A stretch of DNA of 33,574 bases, taken from contig CALULC010000009.1 of the NCBI GenBank assembly GCA_944321385.1, positions 1 through 33,574 of the forward strand, written 5' to 3'. This DNA is from an uncultured Atopobiaceae bacterium. Its GTDB lineage: Bacteria; Actinomycetota; Coriobacteriia; Coriobacteriales; Atopobiaceae. The position numbers were made by a program, and so were the translations under genes. This document shows, one piece after another, positions 15,808 to 24,073 of this stretch; the stretch's first letter is position 1, and every line of letters starts with the position of its first letter. The notes beneath the pieces are model-generated. The model had not been told where the DNA came from. It did not search any database and saw only the letters and a list, made by a program, of their open reading frames with translations.

Positions 15808-18181
15808 TCTTGCCCTCCACCCTTCTCACGAGCGCGAGGAAGCGCTCGCTCTTGTCCAGTTTTGTCGTAGAGAGCCGGTACAGCACGCCAAAGAAGGCGG
15901 CGGAGAGAGCACCGGCAACAACGATGACGCCACCCATGCTACCCGTAAGGTCCACGATCTCGAAGAACGAAGCGAAGACCGTACACCCAAGCGCAACAAT
16001 GGCGATGATGACCGCAAGGAGCGCCACGCGCAGCGGCGTCATGGGCTGCGAGATCTTCCAGATGAGCGCCACGCCAACGATCGCCACGAGAATGGTGCAG
16101 ACCGAGGAGATCTCGTCGAAGGAGTGGCCGAGTGCTCGCCCAACGATCAGCTCGGCGAGAAGGGCGCAGACGATTGCCGCAGAGGCCGGCAGGGAGCGAA
16201 CGAGGACGTTGACGAGGAAGTTCCCGCGCACGAGCTCATGGTTTGGCTCCAGGGCCAGGACGAACGAGGGTATGCCGATGACCGCCGTGGAGAGCAGCGA
16301 CATCTGAATCGGTATGAAGGGATAGGGGGGCATCACGATGCAGACGATCGCGAGAAGCGCCGTGAACACCGTCTTCACAAGAAAGAGTGAGGCGGAGCGC
16401 TGAAGATTGTTGATGGAGCGCCTGCCCTCGGCGACGACCTCGGGCATGTGCGCGAAGTCGTTGTCTGCGAGGACGATCTCCGAGACGTTGCGGGCCGCGG
16501 CGGAACCGGAGGCCATTGCCACGGAGCAGTCGGCTTCGCGCAGGGCGAGCACGTCGTTCACGCCGTCACCTGTCATGGCCACGGTGCGGCCGCGGCGATG
16601 CAGCGCCTGGACGAGCTCGCGCTTCTGCTGCGGCGTCACGCGACCGAAGACACGCGCCACGTCGACCGCGGCGTCAAGAGCCTCGGGCGTCGAAAGCGTG
16701 GTCGCGTCCACATAGCGGTTAGCGTGGGGCACGCCGGCGCGCTCGGCGATTGCAGAGACGGTCCTTGGGTCATCACCGGAGATCACACGGAGCTCGACGC
16801 CCTGGTCGAGGAAGTAGCGCATGGTGTCGCCGGCAGTGGGGCGAATCTCGTCCCTGATGGCGACGCAGCCAAGGAGGCGCACCTCGCCCCGAATCGCGTC
16901 GTCGTCCGAGAAGCCGTCAGCCTCCCCCACCACGAGAACTCGCTCGGTCTCGTCAAGGGCGGTCGTCAGCGCATCCGCCTCCCCAACGCGGCCCGGCCCG
17001 AGGACGAAGGCGGCGGCACCCATCACGAGGGCACGCCCCGACGTGGTTACGCAGCCCGAGTACTTGCGGGCCGACGAGAAGGGCACGACACGCGACGACG
17101 GCTCCGAGGGAAGGTCCTTCTCGGCGGCGTACTTGAGGATGGCTCGAGCGGTCTCGTTGGCGTCCGCCTCGTTTGCGGAGACGATAGTGGCGAGGGCGCG
17201 GGCGACCTCTGTTGAGCTAAGGCCCCGCGCACCGATGACGCTCGACACCTCCATCTCGCCCGTTGTGATGGTTCCCGTCTTGTCCAGACAGAGAGTGTCC
17301 ACACGTGCGAGGGTCTCCACGCAATAGGCCTGCTGCACAAGAACCATGCGCCGCCCCAGGCGGAAAGTGGCGATGGCAAGAACCGAGGAGGTGAGCAGGA
17401 CCAGGCCCTGCGGAATCATTCCGATTACCGCGGCAACGGAGGTGAGGATGGCGTCGTTGAGGCTTCCGTGGTCCATGAGCCACGTCCGCAAGAAGAGTCC
17501 GAGTCCCAGGGGGACGAGCACGATGGTGCCGAGCTTGATGATGGCGCGCAGCGTGTCCTGGATCTCGGACCTGACCGCCTTTACATACTTTGCCTCGGCG
17601 TTGATACGCGCCGCATACCCCTCGGCGCCCACACGCGTGACGCGAGCCACGAGGCTTCCCGCATCAACGAAGCTTCCCGAGAGAAGTTCGTCGCCCGGGC
17701 ACTTTGAGACCGGCTTGGCCTCACCGGTGAGGAGGCTCTCGTTCATGGAGACAAAGCCGTCGACGATCACGGCGTCAGCGGGAACCTGATCTCCGTGGGA
17801 GAGCCTCATGAGGTCGTCGGCAACAAGCTCGGAAGGAGAGATCTCGATCTCGCCCGAAGCGCGAATGACCGTGACCTCCTTCTGCGTGAGGATCGTCAGC
17901 TTGTCAACCATGCGCTTGGCGCGAATCTCCTGGGTGACTCCGATGAGGAGGTTGGCGCCCACGACGCACATGAAGAGCATGTTGCGATACTGCCCAGTGA
18001 GGAAGATGAGGACGGCGAGCGCAACGTTTACGGCATTGAACAGCGTGAAGGCGTGCTCGGCCAGAATCTGACCAACGCTCTTGGTCTTGACGTCGGTATT
18101 GGCGTTCGTGAGACCTCGGGTCACGCGCTCTGCAACCTCGGCGTCCGTGAGCCCCGTCAGTTGAGCGCTCTTCTTGTCCAG
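15800..18181 (-). CDS. Cation-translocating P-type ATPase, CtpE-like
   Basis: The protein has the P-type ATPase motifs LLTGEAKPV (actuator), D300-KTGTITTG (phosphorylated Asp, numbered from 18181), MTGDGVNDVLALREADCSVAMASGSAAARN (hinge) and a transmembrane IGMIPQGLVLLTSSV segment. This PQGL version of the PEGL-type helix 4 is typical of CtpE-like pumps, for which calcium transport has been reported in mycobacteria; the substrate here is inferred. There are about ten membrane helices, six of them C-terminal. The start is unusual: a TTG at 18268 gives an atypical N-terminus and no SD, whereas a CTG at 18181 (LDKKSAQLTGLTDAEV) has GAGGGGGAG 6 nt upstream. I chose CTG, giving 793 residues. The gene is coupled to acnA downstream. 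Confidence 0.9.
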   Translation of the reverse strand: MDKKSAQLTGLTDAEVAERVTRGLTNANTDVKTKSVGQILAEHAFTLFNAVNVALAVLIFLTGQYRNMLFMCVVGANLLIGVTQEIRAKRMVDKLTILTQKEVTVIRASGEIEISPSELVADDLMRLSHGDQVPADAVIVDGFVSMNESLLTGEAKPVSKCPGDELLSGSFVDAGSLVARVTRVGAEGYAARINAEAKYVKAVRSEIQDTLRAIIKLGTIVLVPLGLGLFLRTWLMDHGSLNDAILTSVAAVIGMIPQGLVLLTSSVLAIATFRLGRRMVLVQQAYCVETLARVDTLCLDKTGTITTGEMEVSSVIGARGLSSTEVARALATIVSANEADANETARAILKYAAEKDLPSEPSSRVVPFSSARKYSGCVTTSGRALVMGAAAFVLGPGRVGEADALTTALDETERVLVVGEADGFSDDDAIRGEVRLLGCVAIRDEIRPTAGDTMRYFLDQGVELRVISGDDPRTVSAIAERAGVPHANRYVDATTLSTPEALDAAVDVARVFGRVTPQQKRELVQALHRRGRTVAMTGDGVNDVLALREADCSVAMASGSAAARNVSEIVLADNDFAHMPEVVAEGRRSINNLQRSASLFLVKTVFTALLAIVCIVMPPYPFIPIQMSLLSTAVIGIPSFVLALEPNHELVRGNFLVNVLVRSLPASAAIVCALLAELIVGRALGHSFDEISSVCTILVAIVGVALIWKISQPMTPLRVALLAVIIAIVALGCTVFASFFEIVDLTGSMGGVIVVAGALSAAFFGVLYRLSTTKLDKSERFLALVRRVEGKND

Positions 18182-18335
18182 CTTGATCTCCCCCTCTCGG
18201 CTCGAAGGTCCATTGTGCCACGGGGAGACGGCCCCTTGCCCAAACCTTACGAAAAAGAGAGAAAGCAAAGAAAGGCAGCGGGGAGGCCCTTGCCGCGGAA
18301 GAGCCGTCTACGCCCCCATCGAAGCGGATTGTCGC

Positions 18336-18347
18336 CGTGACGTCACG
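18336..18347. promoter_or_regulatory. 12-bp perfect palindrome, possible operator
   Basis: CGTGACGTCACG is exactly self-complementary. It lies in the 210-nt divergent spacer between the P-type ATPase start (18181) and tRNA-Arg (18392). That is about 28 nt upstream of the TATACT that probably serves the tRNA, near where an upstream regulator or -35 contact would fall. The palindrome itself is visible; the operator role is inferred. Confidence 0.35.
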
Positions 18348-18374
18348 CCCCGAGCAGGACGTCGGCGGATTGGC

Positions 18375-18380
18375 TATACT
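18375..18380 (+). promoter_or_regulatory. Probable -10 box of the tRNA-Arg promoter
   Basis: TATACT lies 11 nt before the tRNA 5' end, giving a transcript start a few bases upstream of the mature tRNA. No good TTGACA-like hexamer is found at 16-18 nt upstream (the window there reads GAGCAG), so only the -10 element is supported. Confidence 0.5.
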
Positions 18381-18391
18381 TTCCTACGCAA

Positions 18392-18468
18392 GCGCCCATA
18401 GCTCAGTGGATGAGAGCGTCTGCCTCCGGAGCAGAAGGTCGTGGGTTCGAATCCCCCTGGGCGCACCA
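18392..18468 (+). tRNA. tRNA-Arg (anticodon CCG)
   Basis: The sequence folds as a cloverleaf. The acceptor stem is GCGCCCA with TGGGCGC, the D stem GCTC/GAGC, and the anticodon stem TCTGC/GCAGA around loop CTCCGGA (anticodon CCG, reading CGG). The T loop is TTCGAAT, followed by discriminator A and an encoded CCA. Total length is 77 nt including CCA. The T stem GTGGG/CCCCC has a U-C mismatch at its second pair (50-64), where related tRNAs carry A at position 64. CGG is a rare-to-moderate codon, so this is likely the dedicated decoder. Confidence 0.95.
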
Positions 18469-18477
18469 CACCAAAAC

Positions 18478-18510
18478 GCTCGAGCCCCCGCGGGGGCTCG
18501 AGCTGTTTTG
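18478..18510 (+). terminator. Intrinsic terminator of tRNA-Arg
   Basis: GCTCGAGCCCCC (18478-18489), two bases, and GGGGGCTCGAGC (18492-18503) form a very GC-rich stem of up to 12 bp, followed by TGTTTTG. It starts 10 nt after the tRNA CCA. An AAAA upstream can partly pair with the TTTT, as in bidirectional terminators. Confidence 0.85.
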
Positions 18511-18560
18511 TGGCACCGCCCCATTTTGAAACCGACGGGCCCGAGGCGTGAAAGTACTCC

Positions 18561-18566
18561 TATAAT
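18561..18566 (+). promoter_or_regulatory. Possible -10 box upstream of the zinc-ribbon/ABC operon
   Basis: A perfect TATAAT lies 33 nt before the ATG at 18600. No acceptable -35 hexamer is seen at 16-18 nt spacing; TTGAAA at 18526-18531 is 29 nt away, too far. It lies just downstream of the tRNA terminator, where an independent promoter would be needed. Confidence 0.4.
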
Positions 18567-18599
18567 CTGAACGTCATCACAAAGTTGATTGGGGGACCC

Positions 18600-19376
18600 A
18601 TGTTTTGTCCAAAATGCGGTGCCAACAACCCAGATAACGCAACCTTCTGCGCCGGATGCGGCACCCCGCTCTCTGCTCAGAGGCGGGTGGTTCCGACTCC
18701 CGTCGCCCCAAAGCCCCAAAACACCAGGAGAAGCTCCGGCCTCCCCATCGTTATCTGCATCATCGCCGCTGTGGTGGTGGTCATCGCGCTCGCCGTGTTT
18801 GCCATCAGCAAGATCTTCTTCGGCTCGCACTCCTTCCGCGGCGAGATTGGGTTCTCTAACGACGGTGCCCTGATAACCGCATCCGTCTCAGATGACGAGA
18901 TAACACTGATCTTCTCGGACCGCGACGAGGAGGGAACCGTGACTGTCAACGTTCCCGTGAAGTCCGTCGACGTGGGAGACACGGCGTCTGTCTACACCTT
19001 CGAGGGTCTCACCTGGGACGATGTGAAGGCGAGCGGCACTGCGCGCAGCAGATACAACGACTATCGCGACCAGCAGCCCGACCTCGAGCTCTCCGGGCAG
19101 ATCACCATCCCCAACTCGGCCACCAAGGGAGGCGCCGCGGGAAAGTGGGGCATCGAGGTTGAGATCGACAACATCGGAAGCTATTACAGCTATGACGAGG
19201 GCGAGACGGTCTCGGAGGGCTGGAGCATATGGGCGCAGGTCGACGAGGACGAGGAGAGCGTTCAGATCTACTACCCCCAGTACGCTCCCGAGATTGAGCT
19301 CGACGGCTCGGACGGCGAGTATGAGGTCTCCTATGACGGCAGCGTCCTTGGCGAGATCAACGTGATGCCTGAGTAG
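18600..19376 (+). CDS. Zinc-ribbon single-pass membrane protein, function unknown
   Basis: From ATG 18600 the 258-residue protein opens with a CPKCG...CAGCG zinc ribbon (residues 3-21). A Pro-rich linker follows, then one long membrane helix (about 50-73, LPIVICIIAAVVVVIALAVFAISKI) and an extracytoplasmic domain of about 180 residues rich in acidic and aromatic residues (YYSYDEGETVSEGW, YYPQYAPEIELDGSDGEYEVSYDG). GGGGGA lies 3 nt before the ATG; a TTG at 18585 would add five residues but has no SD. A TATAAT at 18561-18566 could be its -10 box. It ends 2 nt before the ABC transporter gene and may be its accessory or sensor subunit, which is inferred from location only. Confidence 0.8.
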   Translation: MFCPKCGANNPDNATFCAGCGTPLSAQRRVVPTPVAPKPQNTRRSSGLPIVICIIAAVVVVIALAVFAISKIFFGSHSFRGEIGFSNDGALITASVSDDEITLIFSDRDEEGTVTVNVPVKSVDVGDTASVYTFEGLTWDDVKASGTARSRYNDYRDQQPDLELSGQITIPNSATKGGAAGKWGIEVEIDNIGSYYSYDEGETVSEGWSIWAQVDEDEESVQIYYPQYAPEIELDGSDGEYEVSYDGSVLGEINVMPE

Positions 19377-19378
19377 AC

Positions 19379-22063
19379 ATGCCCTCGACACTCGCCGCAA
19401 GAATCACTAAGAGCTTCGGAAGAGGCGAGATGCGCCAGGTCGTCCTTGACGACCTGGCGCTCGAGCTTTCAGCACCCGACCTCGTGGTTATTCTCGGCGA
19501 GAGCGGCTGCGGCAAGACGACGCTGCTCAACACCCTCGGCGGGCTCGACCGCCACTTCGAGGGTCAGTTGCTGGTTGACGGGCGAAGCACCGCGGACTTC
19601 TCCCCTGCCGACTGGGACCGCTTCCGGGCGCAGCGCGTGGGGCTCGTCTTCCAGTCCCCCAATCTCATCGGTCACCTGAGCGTCCTTGAGAACGTGCTGC
19701 TCGGGCAAGACCTGGCCGGGATACCCGAGCAGGAGGCACGCGCATCGGCACTAAAAGCGTTGGAGCGCTGCGGGATAGCCGAGCTTGCAGACAGACTCCC
19801 GTCGACGCTCTCCGGCGGTCAAGCACAGCGCGCCTGCGTGGCGCGAGCTCTCGCCAAAGACCCACGGGTCATCCTCGCCGACGAGCCCACCGGATCGCTT
19901 GACGAGAAGAGCGGCGAGCGAGTCATGGAGCTGCTGGCAGAGCTCGCCCGTGAGCGGCTCGTCCTTGTCGTCACACACAACGAGCGACTTGCCCGTGCCT
20001 ACGCGACGCGCGTCATCACCATCAGAGACGGGCGCGTCGCCACTGACGAGAGACTCAGGGACCACGGTGGGCACGCGTCGGGGCCTCAACGCCCGCAAGG
20101 GCGCAAGGGCAGACATCGCGCCCGCATCCTCGGACTCTCGATGCACCATCTGCTCAGAAAGAAGGCGAGAAGTGCCCTCACCGCGATCGCAGTCACCCTC
20201 GCGGCGTTTGCGACGGTGCTCGTGCTCTCGATTGCCGCCGGGAGCCACGGCTACCTCGAAGGGCTCGCCCTTGGACTCGCCCTCAATCATCCCCTCCTTG
20301 CGAGCACCAGCCCCTCGATCGACGTCTTTACAGAGGACCGCGAAGCGTATACCGGTGAGACGTCCGGCCTCCGGGTCTCCCCTACGGGCACGGAGGCTCT
20401 CAACCGGCTCGCGAGTCCGGGGGCGAGCGGCGAGGACCTTGGGGGACTTTACACCTACCTCACCGACGCCCACCCGGAGATCGCCTCCACCGTCCTTGAC
20501 ATTCAACGCGACTACCAGGTCGAGCTCAATCTCTACAGCGCCGATGGAACACAGCTGCTGAGCGCTGGGAACCCCGTTCTGGCCGAGCGGCTCTCTAGGG
20601 AGGGTCTCATTGATCCAGAGCTGCAGTGGTTGCTCGAGACCAACGCCCAGTCCTCCCAAGCCATGCAGGAGCTTGTGATAAACGACATCACCGGCGAGTC
20701 GCCCTATGACGTTCTCGCCGGACGGATGCCGGCGTCCTCGGACGAGGTCGTCGTCATCGTGAGGCGCGACGCCACGATGACCGACCTCGTTGCCGCCGAG
20801 CTTGGCCTTCTCGACGATTCGAGAATTCGCGAGATGGTCGAGGCAAAAGAGCCCACAGACGTCTCGATCGCCTTCGAGGACCTTCTCGGCACGACGTATC
20901 GAATCGTTCCAACGGCTGACTACTACTACAGAGACGAGAAGACCGGCGCCTGGGTCAACTCACGCACCAATGGTTCACCCCACCTCTCGTCCGTCATCGA
21001 CAAGGCCCGTACGCTCACCGTCGTTGGCGTAGTCTGTCCGGAGGAGAGGTTCGATGACGCCTCGTTCGCAGGTGCCATCGGCTACGACGCCGAGCTCGTC
21101 GAACGGCTCGTCGCAGACGCATGGGATACCGAAATCGTCAGGGAGCAGGCAGAAAACCCACAGCGCGACGTCTTCTCCGGAAGGGACTTCGACGACGGCA
21201 AGGCAAAGGGAGCGCTCACCGCGGGCGAACTGGTTGACGTTGCAGAGCGAATCGGCCTGTCTACCAACAAGATCGAGCGTTTGCGCAAGCTCACCGACGA
21301 CGACGCCTCGACTCTAGCCGGACGCCTTGGCTACGTCGGAGGGGAAATCGAGCTCGACGACAGCATCGTCGAGCAGCTCGTCTCCCTGACCGACGAAGAG
21401 TTCTCCCGCCTTGTGGACCGCTACGTTGAGCCGGACCTCTCGGCCAGCTATCGACAGAACATGAGCTGGCTCGGCGGGGCACGGGAGAGTTCCCCCTCCA
21501 ACCTAAGAATCTACGTTGAGAGTGACGAGCAACGAGAGATGGTTCTAGAGGCCGTGGATGACTACGCGCGCCTCGCCGGCCTCAAAGACGGCGACATCTC
21601 GTGTCAGACGGACATCGAGGCGGTGCTGAGCGAGGCGCGCGCGACGGTAGCCACCATAGACCTCGCGCTCGCGCTGACTTCGATCGTTCTCGGAGCGCTC
21701 TCAGTCTTTCTCGTTGCGTCAACCACCTCCGTGTCCGCGCTCGAGCGCACGGGAGAGATCGCGGTCCTCCGGGCGCTCGGCGCGACCAAGGCAGACGTGA
21801 CTGCCCTCTTCTGCGTGGAGAATCTCGTGATCGGCGCTCTTGGCGGCCTCGTTGGGTGTGCTGCGGCATGGGCGCTCTCCCCCTACCTGGACTCCCTCGT
21901 CCTACAGTTTGCCCATAGCGGAGGCCTCGTCACGATCGGCCCCTTCAGCGTCATTGGTGGCGTCGTCTTGAGCGCCCTGGTGACCACGCTCGCCGGGATC
22001 GCCTCAGCCAGAGGGGCGGCGGGAAGGGACCCTGCACACGTCGTACGCGATCTTACGGTCTAG
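19379..22063 (+). CDS. ABC transporter with fused ATPase and FtsX-type permease (MacB-like)
   Basis: The 894-residue protein has an N-terminal ABC ATPase (about 1-225) with Walker A GESGCGKTT (about 40-48), signature LSGGQ (about 143-147), Walker B VILADEPTGSLD (about 164-175) and a switch His (VVTHN). A membrane helix follows (about 265-287). An extracytoplasmic region of roughly 470 residues comes next, then three helices (about 760-781, 810-834, 851-878) in the FtsX arrangement with ERTGEIAVLRALGATKADV. This is the MacB/LolCDE superfamily, which moves lipids, peptides or signals mechanically rather than importing solutes. The outer region is about twice the usual MacB size. It follows the zinc-ribbon gene by 2 nt; the substrate is unknown. 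Confidence 0.9.
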   Translation: MPSTLAARITKSFGRGEMRQVVLDDLALELSAPDLVVILGESGCGKTTLLNTLGGLDRHFEGQLLVDGRSTADFSPADWDRFRAQRVGLVFQSPNLIGHLSVLENVLLGQDLAGIPEQEARASALKALERCGIAELADRLPSTLSGGQAQRACVARALAKDPRVILADEPTGSLDEKSGERVMELLAELARERLVLVVTHNERLARAYATRVITIRDGRVATDERLRDHGGHASGPQRPQGRKGRHRARILGLSMHHLLRKKARSALTAIAVTLAAFATVLVLSIAAGSHGYLEGLALGLALNHPLLASTSPSIDVFTEDREAYTGETSGLRVSPTGTEALNRLASPGASGEDLGGLYTYLTDAHPEIASTVLDIQRDYQVELNLYSADGTQLLSAGNPVLAERLSREGLIDPELQWLLETNAQSSQAMQELVINDITGESPYDVLAGRMPASSDEVVVIVRRDATMTDLVAAELGLLDDSRIREMVEAKEPTDVSIAFEDLLGTTYRIVPTADYYYRDEKTGAWVNSRTNGSPHLSSVIDKARTLTVVGVVCPEERFDDASFAGAIGYDAELVERLVADAWDTEIVREQAENPQRDVFSGRDFDDGKAKGALTAGELVDVAERIGLSTNKIERLRKLTDDDASTLAGRLGYVGGEIELDDSIVEQLVSLTDEEFSRLVDRYVEPDLSASYRQNMSWLGGARESSPSNLRIYVESDEQREMVLEAVDDYARLAGLKDGDISCQTDIEAVLSEARATVATIDLALALTSIVLGALSVFLVASTTSVSALERTGEIAVLRALGATKADVTALFCVENLVIGALGGLVGCAAAWALSPYLDSLVLQFAHSGGLVTIGPFSVIGGVVLSALVTTLAGIASARGAAGRDPAHVVRDLTV

Positions 22064-22123
22064 GCGTCACACCGCCTCTTCGGCCCATATGCTCGTGTTC
22101 GTAACCGCACGGTCACAAGGGCG

Positions 22124-22132
22124 TGATATCAT
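22124..22132 (+). promoter_or_regulatory. Extended -10 promoter of the aromatic operon
   Basis: TGATATCAT fits the extended -10 form TGnTATnnT and lies 35 nt before the DAHP synthase ATG. No -35 match is obvious, which extended -10 promoters tolerate. It sits in the 104-nt spacer after the ABC transporter gene; that spacer otherwise shows only a 5-bp hairpin at 22062-22077 without a U-tract. Confidence 0.5.
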
Positions 22133-22167
22133 CGCGCGGCAGCTCACCCAACCCATGAGGAGATCCC

Positions 22168-23193
22168 ATGATCGCAGTAGTCAGGGAAAGCGCGACCACA
22201 GAACAGCTCGACCATCTCGTCAGCTGGATCGAGGACCGCGGCTTCAGGACAAACGTCTCGCAGGGCGCGAGCGAGACCATCATCGGCATCATCGGTGACA
22301 CCACGCGCATCGACCCCTTCATCCTCGAGAGCATGGACATCGTCGAGCGCGTCCAGCGCGTCTCGGAGCCCTACAAGCTTGCCAACCGCAAGTTCCATCC
22401 CGAGGACACGATCGTCGACTGCGGCCATGGCGTTCTCGTTGGTGGCGGAAACTTCCAGGTGATCTCGGGGCCGTGCTCCGTCGAGGGAGACAACCTCATC
22501 AAGATCGCCCGAGCCGTGAAGAAGGCTGGTGCCACGATGCTGCGCGGCGGCGCCTTCAAGCCCCGCACCTCCCCCTATACCTCCCAGGGCATGGGCGCCG
22601 AGGGGCTCGACCTCCTCATGGAGGCAGGGTCTGAGCTTGGCATGCCCGTCGTGACCGAGGTCATGGACCCGCGCGACGTCCAGCTCTTCCTCGACAAGGG
22701 CGTTAACGTCATGCAGATCGGCGCCCGCAACGCCCAGAACTTCTCGCTCCTGCGCGAGGTGGGCAAGACCGACGTGCCCGTCCTGCTCAAGCGCGGGATG
22801 TCGGAGACCATCGACGAGCTTCTCATGGGCGCCGAGTACGTGATGAGCGAGGGTAACGCCAACGTCATGCTCTGCGAGCGCGGCATCCGCACCTTTGAGA
22901 CGCGAACGAGAAACACCTTCGACGTGAACGCGATTCCCGTCCTGCACCACCTCACCCACCTTCCCGTCGTCGGCGACCCGAGCCACGCCACCGGTTACAC
23001 GCGCTACGTGCGCAGCGCGGCCTACGCCGCCGTGGCTGCCGGTGCCGACGCCCTCGAGATCGAGGTTCACGACTGCCCGGCCAAGGCGTGGTCCGACGGC
23101 GCCCAGGCGCTCACGCCCGAGCAGTTCTCCGACGCCATGCGCCGCATAGCGCTCATTCGTGACGCCGTCATGGCACCCGTAGAGGAGGCCTAG
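22168..23193 (+). CDS. aroF: 3-deoxy-7-phosphoheptulonate (DAHP) synthase, type I-beta
   Basis: The 341-residue protein condenses PEP with erythrose-4-phosphate, the first shikimate step. Residues 1-70 form the ferredoxin-like regulatory domain known from Thermotoga-type DAHP synthases. The TIM barrel carries ISGPCSVEG, MLRGGAFKPRTSPYT, LLKRGMSET, NVMLCERGIRTFE and LPVVGDPSHATG, holding the PEP and metal ligands (Cys, His, Glu, Asp). The N-terminal domain usually mediates inhibition by Tyr or Phe in this subclass. GAGGAG lies upstream of ATG 22168 with good spacing. It is the first gene of the aromatic cluster and is directly adjacent to tyrA. The symbol aroF follows common usage; the E. coli enzyme belongs to the other subtype. 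Confidence 0.95.
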   Translation: MIAVVRESATTEQLDHLVSWIEDRGFRTNVSQGASETIIGIIGDTTRIDPFILESMDIVERVQRVSEPYKLANRKFHPEDTIVDCGHGVLVGGGNFQVISGPCSVEGDNLIKIARAVKKAGATMLRGGAFKPRTSPYTSQGMGAEGLDLLMEAGSELGMPVVTEVMDPRDVQLFLDKGVNVMQIGARNAQNFSLLREVGKTDVPVLLKRGMSETIDELLMGAEYVMSEGNANVMLCERGIRTFETRTRNTFDVNAIPVLHHLTHLPVVGDPSHATGYTRYVRSAAYAAVAAGADALEIEVHDCPAKAWSDGAQALTPEQFSDAMRRIALIRDAVMAPVEEA

Positions 23194-24072
23194 GTGGCAG
23201 GCGAGAATAACGCGTCTCCGACCTTCGTTGCCGGCCGCTGCGGCGTGGTGAGCCTCGGCCTCATGGGCGGCTCTTTCGCAAAGGCCTTTGCCGCCGCGGG
23301 CACCGAGGTCTTTGCCTGGAACCGCACGCGCTCCACGCTTGAGCTCGCCATGATCGAGACGGTGAAGGGCGAGCTTAACGAGACGACGATCCCCACCTGT
23401 GAGCTCATCGTGCTCGCCGGCTACCCCGCTTCCACGATCGAGTGGCTCGAGAGCTACGCCCCGCTCGTCTCCCCCGGTGCCATCGTCATCGACACGGTGG
23501 GCGTCAAGCGTGTCATCTGCGAGCGCTGCGAGAAGATCTGCGAGCCCCACCCCTTCACCTTCGTGGGCTGTCACCCCATGGCGGGCACACAGTACTCCGG
23601 CTTCGCCCGCGCCCGGGCCAACATGTTCAAGGGCGCGCCCATGGTCGTGGTGCCGCCGGCAATGGACGACCTCGAGCGCGCGACCGTGCTCGAGCGCCTG
23701 AAGGAGCTTCTCGCGCCGTGCCAGTTCGGGAGCTTTACGCTCGCGACCGCAGACGAGCACGACCGCAACATCGCGTTCACCTCGCAGCTCGCCCACGTGG
23801 TGTCCAACGCCTACGTCAAGAGCCCGACGGCTCGCGACCACCGGGGTTTCTCGGCTGGAAGCTACAAGGACCTCACGCGCGTGGCGCGCCTGAATGCGCC
23901 CATGTGGACCGAGCTCTTCCTGGACAACGCTGACCATCTCGGTCACGAACTGGACGTCATCATCGAGAATCTCACGGCCTACCGCGACGCCCTCGCGGCG
24001 GGAGACGACGACGGGCTCGAGGCCCTTCTCGCCGAGGGCGACCGCATCAAGCGAGAGATCGAGGGCAGGTAG
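23194..24072 (+). CDS. tyrA: Prephenate dehydrogenase
   Basis: The 292-residue protein has a Rossmann N-terminus (GVVSLGLMGGSFAKAFAAAG, about 17-36), where the NAD-binding Gly pattern is GxxGxxxG. It also has the TyrA motifs VGCHPMAGTQYSGF (catalytic His of the GxHPMxG motif), FTSQLAHVVSNAY and a helical dimerisation C-terminus. It converts prephenate to 4-hydroxyphenylpyruvate in tyrosine synthesis. It lacks a chorismate mutase domain, which is supplied here by PheA, and has no ACT domain, so feedback control probably falls on other enzymes. The GTG start immediately follows the DAHP synthase stop and has GAGGAGG 5 nt upstream, so translation is coupled. Confidence 0.93.
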   Translation: MAGENNASPTFVAGRCGVVSLGLMGGSFAKAFAAAGTEVFAWNRTRSTLELAMIETVKGELNETTIPTCELIVLAGYPASTIEWLESYAPLVSPGAIVIDTVGVKRVICERCEKICEPHPFTFVGCHPMAGTQYSGFARARANMFKGAPMVVVPPAMDDLERATVLERLKELLAPCQFGSFTLATADEHDRNIAFTSQLAHVVSNAYVKSPTARDHRGFSAGSYKDLTRVARLNAPMWTELFLDNADHLGHELDVIIENLTAYRDALAAGDDDGLEALLAEGDRIKREIEGR

Positions 24073-24073
24073 C

